A DNA stretch of 64,000 nt from Oscarella lobularis (taxonomy: Eukaryota > Porifera > Homoscleromorpha > Homosclerophorida > Oscarellidae), in assembly GCF_947507565.1 (NCBI RefSeq), contig NC_089175.1, positions 6,127,733-6,191,732 of the forward strand, given 5' to 3'. Below, one piece after another: positions 10,223-22,556 of this stretch. Positions within the stretch are counted from its first letter, which is position 1. Each line of letters begins with the position of its first letter. A model generated the notes under the pieces. That model did no database searches. It had not been told where the DNA came from and saw nothing but the letters and a program-made list of their open reading frames with translations. Both the position numbers and the translations under genes were made by a program.

Positions 10223-11160
10223 TCAATCGGTTTCTGTGGTTACACTTGGTGGAGCTTTTGTAGAAATAAGAGATTCCCTGTCATTTGCTAGATCCTCTAT
10301 TAGGGTGGGCCTTCCGATCTTGAAGCACACCTTTTGTTTGAGTTTTCCAAGTGCGTTTAGGAAAGACCGTGAAGTCAGAGTGAATATAAGAGGGTTGCTC
10401 AATGCAACAAAAAGATTAGGTACCATCACTCCTTTATTATCAATAGCATATAAAATGGTAGCAGCAGTCCAGCCCAGAAAGGTTATCCCTGCTGCAGCGA
10501 TAAGACGAAAACCAAGTCCACTCACCCTTGTTCTTATATTATTTGACGCTACAAGTCGACATAGTTTGATCAGAATCGCTATGTAGGCTACTCCTGTCAT
10601 GGCTGTGAAACAGCTCACCAGACTCATAACAAACATTAGAACACGGTTGCTGACGCTTATTTCTAAACAATTCTCTGGGATGATGAGAGACAGTGTTGAA
10701 TTGCTAGGTATTATTTGGCGAGTCGTTGTGTCTACGTCATATATTTCTTGTGTTTTTGCAATGAATGGAGGATGTAAGCGATTATATGTTACTATTTTGA
10801 AGTAGGTCACAATAAGGAAGACGATAATCCAATTTATGCAAAGAAAGATTGCTACGCAGCGACGTGAAAATTTCTGTAGGCAGCAGCATTTGCCACAAAC
10901 CACACCTGCGTAGTAGATTGCAATAGTGGCAGCAATCACTGGGGCAAATACGTATGTGTTGTATAAAACTCCAGTGGCGACGCACAGTGATGTCATAAGC
11001 GTTAATGACGCAGATCACGCGAGTTCACGTGCATGTGCAGCAGTTGATTCACCGCAAAATTTCACTCTTATCTGCAGCAGCTAAATTATTTGCTAACAAG
11101 TATTGATGGGATAATATTTTGTTGATCTCTTTTTGCTTCCAGATACGCATCTGAAGAGTC
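10223..11160 (-). pseudogene. Class A-like 7TM receptor, incomplete
   Basis: The frame 10223-10996 encodes 257 residues with five hydrophobic helices that fit TM3 to TM7: a TM4 with a Trp (CINWIIVFLIV), a long second extracellular loop with a Cys (IPENCLEI), a TM5 (RVLMFVMSLVSCFTAMTGVA), a TM6 with GITFLGWTAATILYAI and a TM7 with the NPxxY-like SNPLIFTL. Upstream, 11060-11155 reads HQYLLANNLAAAD, the start of a class A TM2, but in another frame with no AG acceptor between the two. No TM1 is seen. Either the gene is broken between TM2 and TM3 and lacks its 5' end, or exons were missed. Confidence 0.5.
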
Positions 11161-11639
11161 GTAGTCGATGTGGTTACATGCACAGCAAAGTGACGTACTC
11201 GTCTTGAATATTTTGTGTGGAAAAAAAACCGTATTGAAAAAGAGAGAGAAGGCTCAATGCGCATATGACCCACACAGAAATTCCGATAGTGAGATTTTCC
11301 TTATGGCAGCTCCGGCCATTAGCACTTTCACTTTTAGATGAAGATTAAAGAGAAGCGAGGTGCAAATTGCCACAAAAAGAACTGTCCTCCGATTTGAGAT
11401 CTATCAGTCTCCAAGGAGACTAGCAGTGCAACAATCGTCCCAGAAAATCTGCAAATCGTCTGCAGAAGACGCCGTTGTCGTCGTTCGTCGGCGGTGGCGG
11501 CGACGAGACCGACGACGGCAACGACGTGTCGCGATGTGCTACGCATTTACGAGCCCGGATCATATTATCTATTAACTCCAACCAATCCAAAAGACCATTT
11601 TAGACTTCTAAAAACACAACAAAAATAATGCTCGTCCTT
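11161..11639. repeat. 3' flank of paralogue B (copy of 2572-2962)
   Basis: No gene in the first 180 bases. From 11342 the sequence repeats the 3' flank of paralogue A without the 54-base fold-back insertion. Confidence 0.65.
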
Positions 11640-13795
11640 TCATTTTGATTTCACGTTATAGCACTCTCGTATGTGTCGTTCGTAGTCCTCTATCTTCGCC
11701 ACAGGAAATTGCACAGAGCACTTGAGACACTGTATCACTTGTCTGTCTTGAAACTGGCGCGGAGACGCCAAACTTTGTGGACCCGGTTCTAATCTCCAGC
11801 TACTGACAGAACTTCCTCTACCCGAATCTACAAATATAAACAAATCATTAATCGAAGGTGTGATGACGAAAATAGTTTACTGTACCTATACTGGATGCAG
11901 TAGCAGCAGTGCCACCGTATGGCAAAGATTGGGCCATCATATCATCTCCAGCACTACGCAAAGGATTCCTTGCCATGAAACCCTTCTGAGACAAACTAAA
12001 CCTCTGATCCTAAAGCAGACTCTGATAAACACGGGAAACAGATGATTTAAAATTATTGTTATTATTACTCTTTGTGCCTGAGCAGCTGCTCGAAGAGCTG
12101 CATTCTCTTGTCGAAGCGCGTGGATTTCTTTTGCCTTTGCTTCCCTCTAAATAAAGAGACAATGTTGCAGGCAATTTTGTAGGTGTGCCGTCACACTTAC
12201 GTCTCTTTGGAGTTCTCTTATAATCTCTTCTTCTCCGCCACCTTTCATTTCGTCTATGATGCTCTGAAGTCTCCTGTTCTTGTCCGTCAATTCGTCATTG
12301 CTAATCTCCAGCTGGTTCAGATGTTTTTTCACTGCTTCTTTTGCCTCGTTCGACGCTTTCGTTTTCAACTCATGAACATGTTCTTTCAGCTTCTGGTTTT
12401 CCTGTTTCAAATCGTCATTCTCTTCCGTCAGAGCCGTGGTGCGTTCGACCAACTGTTCCTTTTCGACGAACAAGTCCTGACCGAGTTTCTGAAGGTTCTC
12501 CACGAACGAACGCATCGACTCGGCAACTTGGGCGTGGCCCTCTTCCCAAACGAGTTGACGTTCCTTTAGCATTCGACGAAGTCGAGTGATTTCTCGCAAA
12601 AGATCGTCTTTTTCTAATTGTTTCTCGGCTAGCACGTGTTGTAGGCGTTCTTCGGTACTTTTAACTTTTAAAGACATCTAAATATCAATGACTTAGTTAA
12701 TAAAATTTGGGGTTATTAATTTTACCTCTCTGACGCGACGTAAATTATCAATAATTTTTTTATTAGCTGCCTTTATATCTCTATCTTTTCTTCGTCGCCA
12801 ACGGGCGAACTCGTCTTTAGCGTCTTTGTCACTCATAGAAGATAAATCTTCAAAATCAAAATCAGTTCAATTAGTACAACTATGATGGTACTCACCTATA
12901 TGCTCCTCTTCCTCTGATATTAAATCTTTTTTTGTTTCGGCATCTCTTGCTACAAATAATGCTGCTGAAACGCAGCGTTTGACGTCTTCTACCAAATCCT
13001 CAATTCGTTGTTCGAATTCTTCAAAGGCGTTGTGGAGACTTTTCTCCTCAGGTCCGAAAGGAAGTTTAAGGCAAAGAAAAATAAATTCCGTTAGAAGATT
13101 CTTTAAAAGATTCATTGATTTGAGGTGGCCGTGTTTCAGTAAATCCATGTCAGCTTTCAGCTGAGCATTTTCCGCTGTGGTCTCTTCTAAGCGCTGTGAC
13201 AAGTTCTGTACAACCAACCTCTATTCAAAAATACATACAGATTAATTAATCATTATTTGAATTGAGGGTCTTTTTTACTTCTAGTGCCAGCTGCTGTTCT
13301 ACTTTTTGTACGTCACTCGATTTAGCTCTCTCCAACTTCTGTTTCAGTTCACTGATACGATCAACTTTTTCCAGTAATTCCACTTCCAATTTCTTTCTTT
13401 TGATTTTTTCTGTTTCATATAAATGACTAAATTTGTTTAGTTCCTAAGAAAAAATATTAATTTTCTGACTACTTTTCAACGCTTTGTCTTCCTCCTACCG
13501 TATACATGACGTCAAATTCATCTGGTTGAAGTGAATCTGTAAGTAAGCATATACATATATTCACAGCACCAAGACAGATAAACATATCATATGCACCTGA
13601 AATGTGCGCTATGTTTCCATCCTTTTGCAGCGTTTCTTTAAAAAGGATTTTGCTGAATTCTATCAAACCCCACAGCATTGGAATCTTCCTTGAATCCGCC
13701 ATCTGCCTTGCTGTTCGAGTATAATCATCTCCAAGTGAAGCCAAACGCGGTCCGATAACATCTTGGGAAGATACTGAGGCTTCGCTTTGACTCAT
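11640..13795 (-). CDS. Coiled-coil protein with C-terminal C2HC zinc finger, paralogue B
   Basis: Same exon order as paralogue A: start at 13795 (MSQSEASVSSQDVIGPRLAS), then MLWGLIEFSKILFKE, SLQPDEFDVMYTVGG, the exon at 12867-13217, the basic SDKDAKDEF exon, the long coiled-coil exon at 12147-12677, and the zinc-finger end at 11640-11843 (DRQVIQCLKC...HIREC). Differences from A are scattered substitutions and a shorter exon 1. All visible exons stay open, so I regard it as functional. Its own duplicated promoter lies upstream. Confidence 0.72.
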
Positions 13796-15864
13796 CCTTC
13801 TCAGAGTCCTAAAAAAACAATGATGAACTATTGCGTAACGGTTCAATTATTGTGTAATAGTTGAAGCACGAGGCTGCATGCTCAATCACGCGCAGATGAA
13901 CGTAACCACGCAGCTGAAGGCTCGTTCGCATGCTGTGACAGCGTGCAAACCTTTCATTCCAGCTGAGGGTCAGTTCATCTGCGTCTCTAATAATAACGTC
14001 ACTCGGTCAATTAATAGAACAGAACGTTCCAGATGTTTCTTAGACTGAAGGTGTCTGGTTCTACAAGAATAATCTATATCCATTGCAGTGGCAGCAGTCC
14101 ACACTAGTCTACAGCTTAAAACTCTTCATTTTTGGCAACAATCACGCGTGACTCCTACGTGTATATGATGTCATACCAGGTGGACATCCCGTGCAACGCA
14201 GAGATGCTACCAAACGCGGGCTCCTGGAGCCCAATCAGCGTTCGGCTGCAGTACTCCCTCATTTATAAAGGAACAAATAGATGACTTATCACACAATGAC
14301 GAATGACAACGTCATGGCGCAAGGCAGTGCATGCGCGCATTTCTAACATTTGCTGATACCTGTGTCAAAGTAGCGTGGGGTGGGATCGAACACTCAAGAA
14401 CTCAAAACGAGACCTTTTAGATCGTCTACGAAAGCTCAAATGAACTAGTCTAGAGCAGAAAAAACAGGTACGGAGTGCATCCAATTCGGAGCAAGAACAT
14501 TCTAGACTCTGATAGACCAATCGAGAGCAGCTTAGATTAGCCATTGTAAACTGTATTACGCAGTTTACCGTGACGGCTCACGGCTCTATACTGTATTGAG
14601 TCCCCTGTCTCCTACGCTTTCCTGACGCCCAACGTTGCGCAAGTGAAGACAGCCTACTGACTATAGACGCTACATCGCATGATGCGCAAGGTTCTGACTC
14701 ATATCCTGATCAGAGATATCTCATGCCTGCCTGCCCTGCCTATTCACGCCCTGATTCACGCCCATACTAATCAGTGCGCGCGTTACCATCGAGTCTACGA
14801 TTAACGTACCTTGAGCAGTTGAGAAAAAAGGACCTCTTTTCTACTCCTTTACGAAAGCGTCACTGCGGAAGCAAAACAGACAGTACGGACGGTTATAGCT
14901 AGATGAAAATAGCATATCTATTTTTATAGCCTAATTCACGGAAATTTCGCACGTTTCTTCTGTATCAATTAAAAGCCAAAATGGTTCGAAGAGACGGTCA
15001 AATTTCCAATCTGGGCCTATATTACGTGCCATCATTTCATTTAGCACAGTCTACACCACGGGAATTATCATGGGTTCAACGGTTGTTGTACACCAAAACG
15101 GGTAGTTGTGCCCACACTATCTATACTCCCACTCCCTGGCACTCCCTGGATATCCTCAAAACAAACAAAGAATCCGCCGGCTCAACGTCTTTCAAGTTTG
15201 TGTTCCCTAGGTTGCCTCCAAGCAACACTTGCGTATCTTCGTAAGCTAGGTCCGGTCCCACAGGATCTTCCTTCTATATGGGTTCTCATGCGCAGTACCG
15301 GTACAGTGAGTACTGTTCGTTATTTTCCCGGTGATAAGAGCACGGGTGATAAGAAGGCTTACAACGTATCCACGGCGGCTGCGTGGGCATCAAAAGCACT
15401 TAGAAACTTCCGCTGTAGACTACCAGCCTGGAATCGAAACCGAAACAGCGAGCAAAAGAATTGAGTTATTTTGGCGCATGCGCAGACGCCAAATCGGCTG
15501 AACACGCACACAAAGAATAATGTATTTCAAATATTTAGGCAGTGCAACCGATGTCATAGACGAATCAGTTTACTGTCCTAACACGTCCACAGTCCACTAT
15601 GGTGCCGCAAATATTAATTAACTAATTAATTAATTAATTTTAATTCCGGCAAAAAGAAAAATTAACATTCCGCAAACGGACTACGTCTGTGAATACGCAG
15701 GAAGGAAATCATGGATTGCATAACGAAAGTGATTCTCCTATTCTTCTAGTATCCGTGCTTGCAACGTACGATCAGAGATACGTTACCTAACATGATAATA
15801 CATGTATCTCTTGAAGTTAGTTGTATGATCATGATTCGATCTGATTCGATGACTGTTAGGTGGA

Positions 15865-16260
15865 TAAGTGCCCGTATGTACACAGCACGTGAATACAGTT
15901 GTGTGGGAGGCCGGAGGAGAACTTCAGGAGCCATGTATGATTTTGTGCCCACAGCGAAAGCCCGACTCTTATGCAATTTTCTTACGAAGAATGTCACTCG
16001 TCTGCAGTCGCCAGTTCTTCCAAAGCGCGCACAAATTTTTCCCCTACCTCCGAAAAATACCTTCCGCCGGGCCTGCTTGTACGATCGATGTCATGTATGA
16101 TGACTTTGTTTGGCGGGTAATGCCCGTATGAATACAGCACGTGAATACCGTACCAGTTAGTACCAGTGTTGTGTGGGAGGCGGAGGAGAGCTTCAGGAGC
16201 TCACAGGAGCCATTTAGGAAACTGTACCAGCGGCGAAAGCCCGACTCTTATGCAATTTGC
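15865..16260. repeat. Local tandem duplication, two diverged copies
   Basis: The copies at about 15865-15975 and 16120-16260 share GTGCCCGTATG-type starts, CACGTGAATAC, TTGTGTGGGAGG and CGAAAGCCCGACTCTTATGC, in the same order. The region is non-coding. Confidence 0.6.
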
Positions 16261-16434
16261 GACTGCAGTCGCCAGTTCTTCCGAACGGTTGGACCATGGA
16301 CATTGGTTGGACAAAGTTGTACAAAATTGTACATGCATGGCGCCTAGCTGAAGCCGAAAACAGCGAGAACCTTCCCATTTTGCAATTTTCTTTGCAAAGA
16401 ATGCTACAGGCACGTCATCTGCGTAGCCAGTTCT

Positions 16435-16525
16435 TCCGAGGCAACACTCGTGACGTCGAAACGATCGGAGAAAGACTTGGCAAGTCTTTCTCCGATCGTT
16501 TCGACGTCACGAGTGTTGCCTCGGA
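16435..16525. repeat. Perfect palindrome, 45-base arms, 1-base centre
   Basis: Bases 16435-16479 are the exact reverse complement of 16481-16525, with only G16480 between them. The arms begin TCCGAGGCAACACTCGTGAC and meet at GACTTG-G-CAAGTC. Such a structure would extrude as a cruciform or fold as a near loopless RNA hairpin. It may be a young inverted duplication or an artefact of library construction or assembly. Confidence 0.9.
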
Positions 16526-16974
16526 GTTGGCCACGCCCTCCTCAGCAAATGAAGAAAACTTGAAAGCCATAGCCATATAGACTCGGCAAGGATGGGTAGG
16601 CTCATTTTAGATCGAATGAACTTGGACCGAACACGGCGTGACTCGTCAGCGTAATTATTGCATAAAAAAAGTTACAAAACAGAAGGAGAAGAACGAGACA
16701 ACCGACAGCACAAAAGTTGAAAACCCTAACTCTGAGCTGAGTCTACTGTACCCATTCATTGCATAAAAAAATTACAAAAGAAAAGAAAGAGGATGAGAAA
16801 TCCGACAGCGCAAAAGCCAGTTTCCAGAGCCCTCTGAAGATTTTCCACTGTTTTTCTTAGTTCCATCACAGTATCGAGCAGCTCTAGTTCCGAGAGGCTT
16901 TTTTTCATTCTCACTACAGTAATGTACTGATGACGGTATTCCAGATTAATATTAATTCAAACAATCTTACCTCC

Positions 16975-17660
16975 AGAGAATACAAAACGCACCATGGATA
17001 CGAGTCCCGTTCTCAGGTTCATTTTACATGATGTCGTCAAAGAAGAACATTTCCCTAGCCTAGGCTGGGCTCTTTTGCTCGCCTATGTTTACTTCGTTCT
17101 ACTGTACGCCTACGGATGACACTCCTACGAGGGTGTTGTACGGTAAACAAAAGAACTAAGCGTTTTCTCATTTTTCCTGGCTCTCCAAGGCCAAGCTAAA
17201 ATTACTCGTTCTCAAACTGGAGCCTTTCTCTACGGGAATCTTCTAATGGTGGCCATCAGGTGTCTTACCGAGGACAGTGAATCTGATCGTCCCTACACGG
17301 ATCTTACTCCGTGATCCGTAGTTGTGCGTGGTTACACGCCTTGGATTCACTGGAGGAGAAGAAATCGCGATCAGGGCCAAACCATGGTCAAACGACGGAA
17401 CTGAAAGCAATCTCAAACGCAGCTGGTCGTCGTTTTTAACGGAATTATGAAAGCCGGATAAATGCAAAATACGCATGCGCAAGGCAAAACTGGTGTGCAT
17501 AGATATGTCAAACATCTACAGTATGACTTCCAGAGCCGTCTATATATACGGCTCTGATGACTTCATCACCTTGCAGTAGCTCCGAGATGAAAACTCACTC
17601 TAAATCTGGAATGCCACACAAAAAATATTGCTATTTCAAATATTTACGCAGTGTAACCAT
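16975..17660. repeat. Segmental duplicate of 6205-6800
   Basis: Near-identical over several hundred bases to 6205-6800, with small insertions (for example around 17270-17320). It sits at the equivalent place of the next tandem unit, between paralogues B and C. Confidence 0.8.
16994..17119 (+). CDS. Putative 41-residue membrane microprotein, copy 2
   Basis: Same frame, length, Kozak context (CACCATGG) and stop as the ORF at 6224-6349. Only three bases differ: I to V and R to H before the helix, plus one silent Lys codon. The hydrophobic C-terminal segment GWALLLAYVYFVLLYAYG is unchanged. Translation is unproven. Confidence 0.4.
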   Translation: MDTSPVLRFILHDVVKEEHFPSLGWALLLAYVYFVLLYAYG

Positions 17661-17888
17661 ATCTATGGTGTAACGATCGATCACTTAGCTACTACTAACA
17701 CGCCCAAAATCTCCCCAGAGTCTTTACCGATTATGCCACTATCTAATTTTTTTTTTAATTTTTATTTGTCCGTCAATGAAAAACGCAATTCGTCGTTGTC
17801 GTCAAATATTATCTATTATTAACTCCAACAAATCAAATATAGACCATTTTAGACTTCTAAAAACCCAACAAAAATAAAGCTCATCGTT
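17120..17888. other. Rest of duplicated block and 3' flank of paralogue C
   Basis: No gene seen. It contains the tail repeat with ATTTCAAATATTTA and, from about 17800, sequence similar to the 3' flanks of paralogues A and B. Confidence 0.5.
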
Positions 17889-20060
17889 TCATTTCGATTT
17901 CACGTTATAGCACTCTCGTATGTGTCGTTCGTAGTCCTCTATCTTGGCTACAGGAAATTGCATGGAGCACTTGAGACACTGTATCACCTGTCTGTCTTGA
18001 TACTGCCGCGGAGACGCCAAACTTTGTGGCCCCGGTTCTAATCTCCAGCTACTGACAGAACTTCCTCTACCCGAATCTACAAATATAAACAAATCATTAG
18101 TTAAAGACGTGATGACAAAAATAGTTTACTGTACCTATACTGGATGCAGTAGCAGCAGCAGCAGCGCCGCCGTATGGCAAAGATTGGGCCACCACATCAT
18201 CTCCAGTGCCACGCAAAGGATTCCTTGCCCTGAATCCCTGCTGAGACAAACTAAACCTCTGATCCTAAAACAGACTCTAATAAACAAAGGGAGACTGATG
18301 ATTTAAAATTATTGTTATTATTACTCTTTGTGCCTGAGCAGCTGCTCGAAGAGCTGCATTCTCTTGTCGAAGCGCTTGGATTTCGTTTGCCTTTGCTTCC
18401 CTCTAAATAAAGAGACAATGTTGCAGGCAATTTTGTAGGTGTGACGTCACACTTACGTCTCTTTGGAGTTCCCTTATAATCTCTTCTTCTCCACCGCCCT
18501 TCATTTCGTCTATGATGCTCTGAAGTCTCCTGTTCTCGTCCGTCAATTCGTCATTGCTAATCTCTAGCTTGTTCAGATGTTTTTTCACCGCCTCCCTTGC
18601 CTCGTTCGACGCTTTCGTTTTCAACTCATCAACGTGATCTTTCAGCTTCTGGTTTTCCCGTTTCAAATCGTCATTCTCTTCCGTCAGAGCCGTCGTGCGT
18701 TTGACCAACTGTTCCTTTTCGACGAACAAGTCCTGACCGAGTTTCTGAAGGTTCTCCACGAACGAACGCATTGACTCGGCGACTTGGGCGTGGCCCTCTT
18801 CCCAAACGAGCTGACGTTCCTTTAGCATTCGACGAAGTCGAGTGATTTCTCGCAAAAGATCATCCTTTTCTAATTGTTTCTCGGCTAGCACGTGGTGTAG
18901 GCGTTCTTCGGTACTTTTAACTTTTAAAGACATCTAAATATCAATGACTTAGTTAATCAAATGTGGGTTAATTATTTATTTACTTTACCTCTCTGACGCG
19001 ACGTAAATTATCAATAATTTTTTTATTAGCTGCCTTTATATCTCTCTCTTTTCTTCGTCGCCAACGGGTGAACTCGTCTTTAGCGTCTTTGTCACTCATA
19101 GAAGATAAATCTTCAAAATCATAATCAGTTCCTTTAGTACAATTATGATGGTATTTACCTATATGCTCCTCTTCCTCTGATATTAAATCTTTTTTTGTCT
19201 CGGCATCTCTTGCTACGAATAATGCTGCTGAAACGCAGCGTTTAACATCTTCTACCAAATCCTCAATTTGTTGTTCGAATTCTTCAAAGGCGTCGTGAAG
19301 ACTTTTCTCCTTGGGTCCGAAAGGAAGTTTAAGGCACAGAAAAATAAATTCCGCTAGAAGATTCTTTAAAAGATTCATTGATTTGAGGTGGCCGTGTTTC
19401 AGTAAATCCATGTCAGCTTTCAGCTGGGCATTTTCCGCTTTGATCTCCTCTAAAAGCTGTGACAAGTTTTGTACAATCAATCTCTAAACGAAAATATATA
19501 TAAATTAATTAATTCAAATGATATAAGGGTATTTTTACTTCTAGTGCCAGCTGCTGCTCTACTTTCTGTATGTCACTTGATTTGGCTCTTTCCAACTCCT
19601 GTTCCAGTTCACTGATATGAGCAACTTTTTCCACTAATTCTACTTCCAATTTTTTTCTTTTTGATTTTTTCTGTTTCACACGAATCATTGACTTTGTATA
19701 GTTCCTAAGAAAACGTCAATTTTCCAACTACGTTTGCTTTGCCTTCCTTACTGAATACATAGCGTCAAATTCCTCTGGCTGAAGTGAATCTGTAAACTAA
19801 CGTGTAGACAAATATATCATGATATCTAGTTCGTTCTTACCTGAACCACGTAACATTTTTCCATCCCTTTGTAGCTTTTCGTTGAACAGGGATTTGTTGA
19901 ATATTATCAAACCACATAGCATTGTGATAATTTCCATTGGAGTTTTCCTTGACGTTGCTGTACTATTATTATCATCTCCAAATGAAGCAGCCTGTTCTCT
20001 GACAACATCTTTCGAAGGTAAAGGAGGCTGCGTTAAAACAGACGGCTCCGTCTGACTCAT
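17889..20060 (-). CDS. Coiled-coil protein with C-terminal C2HC zinc finger, paralogue C
   Basis: Third tandem copy. Start at 20060 (MSQTEPSVLTQPPLPSKDVV); helical exons at 18980-19480 (including LPFGPKEKSLHDAFEEFEQQ) and 18403-18933 (MSLKVKSTEERLHHVLAEKQ); zinc-finger exon at 17889-18092 (CLKCSMQFPV...HIREC). In this copy the exon at 19140-19480 reads on in frame through the next intron into the SDKDAKDEF exon, so that intron may be retained or spliced. Zinc ligands and heptads are kept. Exon 1 differs most among the three copies, which suggests that the N terminus evolves fastest. Confidence 0.72.
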
Positions 20061-21776
20061 TCTACTCACAATCCTGAAAAAAACAATAATTTGATTAGGG
20101 CCTCTATGACATGAGCGCTGGAACAGAAATGGGCAACGATCTCAGCACCCGGCGACTTTCTTGGGTGATGCAAGAATGAGCACACGGAGTACACCGGAGG
20201 TGCACCAGACGTTTGGCTCGTGCAGCACGCGTGAGGCGTGGCACGCACAAAGAAATCCCGTGATGCAATTCAATAAAAAAGCTTGTTGAACTATTTTTAA
20301 CTGAGTCCATTGCCCGTGCAACGTTGCTCACCCCGATTTTGCAACTGAGTCGCTCAGACTCAAGTCTACCAATACGAGCATAGATCGAGAATTTTCTGCC
20401 TTTGCCACACGTCACCAAAGGCAGAACATTCTAGATCTACTTATCCAAGGAGCCCCTGGCAGTCTATACCAGTTGTTTCCACGGTAGATGTACGTACTAC
20501 ACTGATAGTAGCATCCTGCCATCTACTCAGTAATGACGTCATTGAGTCATAAGACTCTGAAGACGCCAACGCCCTGGCCAACGTAACCCTGTGAGCTCAG
20601 TGTCTGCGAGCTTAGTGGTCCGACCCGCGCGTTCTCTGTCCCGTTTTGGCATACTCTGTCAGAGCGTATCGTCTCTCTCATATAAAAGAGGCTCCTATAT
20701 AGGAGTCTCGCCTCACCTGTTCTCTTCTCCTACACTGCAAGCAGTCTGCCTAACGGTGAACGCTACGCAAATGATCGCTTCATGATTCATGGCTACGAAT
20801 AAGCGCTTCGTAAGGGTTGTTTACATATGAGTCATGCGCGATCATCCTTATGCAAAAGTACACGTAGGCTTCGGAATAGAACCTACCAACGGCAGATGAG
20901 ATACACAGAGAGCTGCTCTTTCCACTCGTTAGTTAAACATACGACTGGCGAACCAACGAAGATGCCAAAAAGGTAAAAGCTATTTTTTAATTGGGCGTGG
21001 TTACACCGGAAATATTTTTGTTGTTTCGTGAACGCGTACATGGCACAGAGAGCGCCATTTGATTCGGGCTGGGTCCCATCTATTTATATTCGGGCCTTCT
21101 CCCACTCCCAGCTATAAACAAAACGGAACTCCGGTTCAACTGTCTTTCCTATGTTGGCTCTCTTCCAAACTACGCTTCCTTTGTCGTGTACTGCCCTTGC
21201 AAAAGTCTTTTTCTACCGGGCGCTCTACATATTTATCCACTGTACTAGACACTAGGCTCTTCTGGGTGCCTGATTCACTCACTATCTTTACTAACTCGAG
21301 GACTTACTCCTATTCGTATTCGCCGTTCGCGGTGTGGATCCAAGACAACCACCAAGAGTCCAAAAATTGTCGGTAGGTATCTACTGTAGGCTACCCGGAT
21401 GAGAGGTCGTGGAAGCCAACTACAATAGCCTACTGAACTTAACGTACCGTGACTCTTTAATTCTCAGCAAGTATCTTCAGAGAAGCCCGAAAAATTCTTC
21501 AGCCCTGTAGATTTTGAGACTACGACCACCACAGGGTAAAGGGGATCTCTATAAAATAGCATCGTTTTACGTACATGGTCGAGAAGGCAGATCGTAGGCT
21601 GTAATCGAAAGCAAAAGTGCAGAAACAACGGTAAATTCCTGCGCATGCGCAAATGTTTCCCGTCTTCAATTTCACGACGAATTGGAACACACAAAAAATA
21701 ATGAAATGTTATTTCAAATATTTAGGCAGTGCAACGATCGATCACTTAGCTACTATATCGTAGACAACTCAGTTTA
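20061..21776. other. Upstream flank of paralogue C and intergenic DNA
   Basis: No convincing gene in 1.7 kb. A TATA-like CATATAAAAGAGG lies near 20680-20692, next to CCTATATAGG, in a part that resembles 5640-5700 upstream of paralogue A. The dispersed tail repeat (ATTTCAAATATTTAGGCAGT) is at 21706. Confidence 0.45.
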
Positions 21777-22404
21777 CTACTGTCCTACTAACACGCCAAC
21801 AATATCACCAGAGTCTTTACCATCCCCTCCACTCTCATCATTATCTTCATCTGTCTCCTTGGAAATGTGACGTGTTTCAGTCTCGTCTTCGTCGTCATCC
21901 AAATCCTCGCCTCTCACACGAACATTGTTCCTCTCCTTGAACTCTTGAAGCTCGTGACTCTTCTTCTCCAATTGCGTCTTCAGCGAATCGATTATGTCAC
22001 TAATCTAGAGAAAAATATTTTAATATTTTAATAATTTATTAATTTTTATGCAACATCGTGGAACAGTATGTAACGCTCAAAAAAACATTTGTTACTTTTT
22101 GACTATGCTGACGTAAATCCGGGAGAATGTCTCCGACCGTTCGTTCGACGAGAACGCCGCCGATAGACCGAAAGCAGCGTCTAGTGGACTCGAGATCCTT
22201 CAGAACGTCGATTACGAGACTGCATGCGAAGATCTGGTCAAGGACGCCAAAGCTCGATCGTTTTTCTTACTTGTGTTGGTTCAATTCCGAGTCCATTTCG
22301 GCTATTTTCACTCCTAGCGATTGCTGGTCGTTTCTAAGTTGCTGAAATTGCATTGCTATGAGTTCGTGCGGCGTCACGTTCTTCCTGAGCGCTGCTTTGG
22401 CCAT
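21777..22404 (-). CDS. PFDN2: Prefoldin subunit 2
   Basis: Three exons in phase: 22271-22404, 22096-22219 and 21777-22004, giving 161 residues (human 154). Prefoldin is a hexameric cytosolic chaperone that hands actin and tubulin to CCT; subunit 2 is a beta-type subunit with two helices joined by a beta hairpin. The first helix reads HELIAMQFQQLRNDQQSLG, the hairpin LVIDVLKDLESTRRCFRSIG and GGVLVERTVGDILPDL, and the second helix LKTQLEKKSHELQEFKERNN followed by VRVRGED. The acidic tail (LDDDEDETETRHISKETDED) is longer than in vertebrates. It starts about 150 bases from the divergent gene at 22557. Confidence 0.97.
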
Positions 22405-22556
22405 GTCTAAGAGGAATCCTAAGCTTTTCTATCCGGGAGAGCTTAGAAGCGTCACGTGCGACTCTCCAGACGTTATGGCGCGATTGGGAGGCGATCGAAG
22501 GTCGCAGCGCCTTGCTTTTCTATTCATTTCTTCTCTTTAGCTATTGTGCTTACAGG

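Larger units (their letters stand above)
13796..16993. other. 3.2 kb between paralogue B and the second microprotein copy; repeats, no convincing gene
   Basis: The first 350 bases resemble the upstream flank of paralogue A. A local duplication (about 15865-15975 and 16120-16260, sharing CGAAAGCCCGACTCTTATGC) and a long perfect palindrome at 16435-16525 occur here. Open frames of 60-118 codons overlap these repeats and show no domain or splice structure. Confidence 0.5.

Noticed and set aside
15108-15464. 118-codon frame with Pro/Leu-rich start
   Set aside because: Lies in repeat-rich intergenic DNA; no domain or homology seen.
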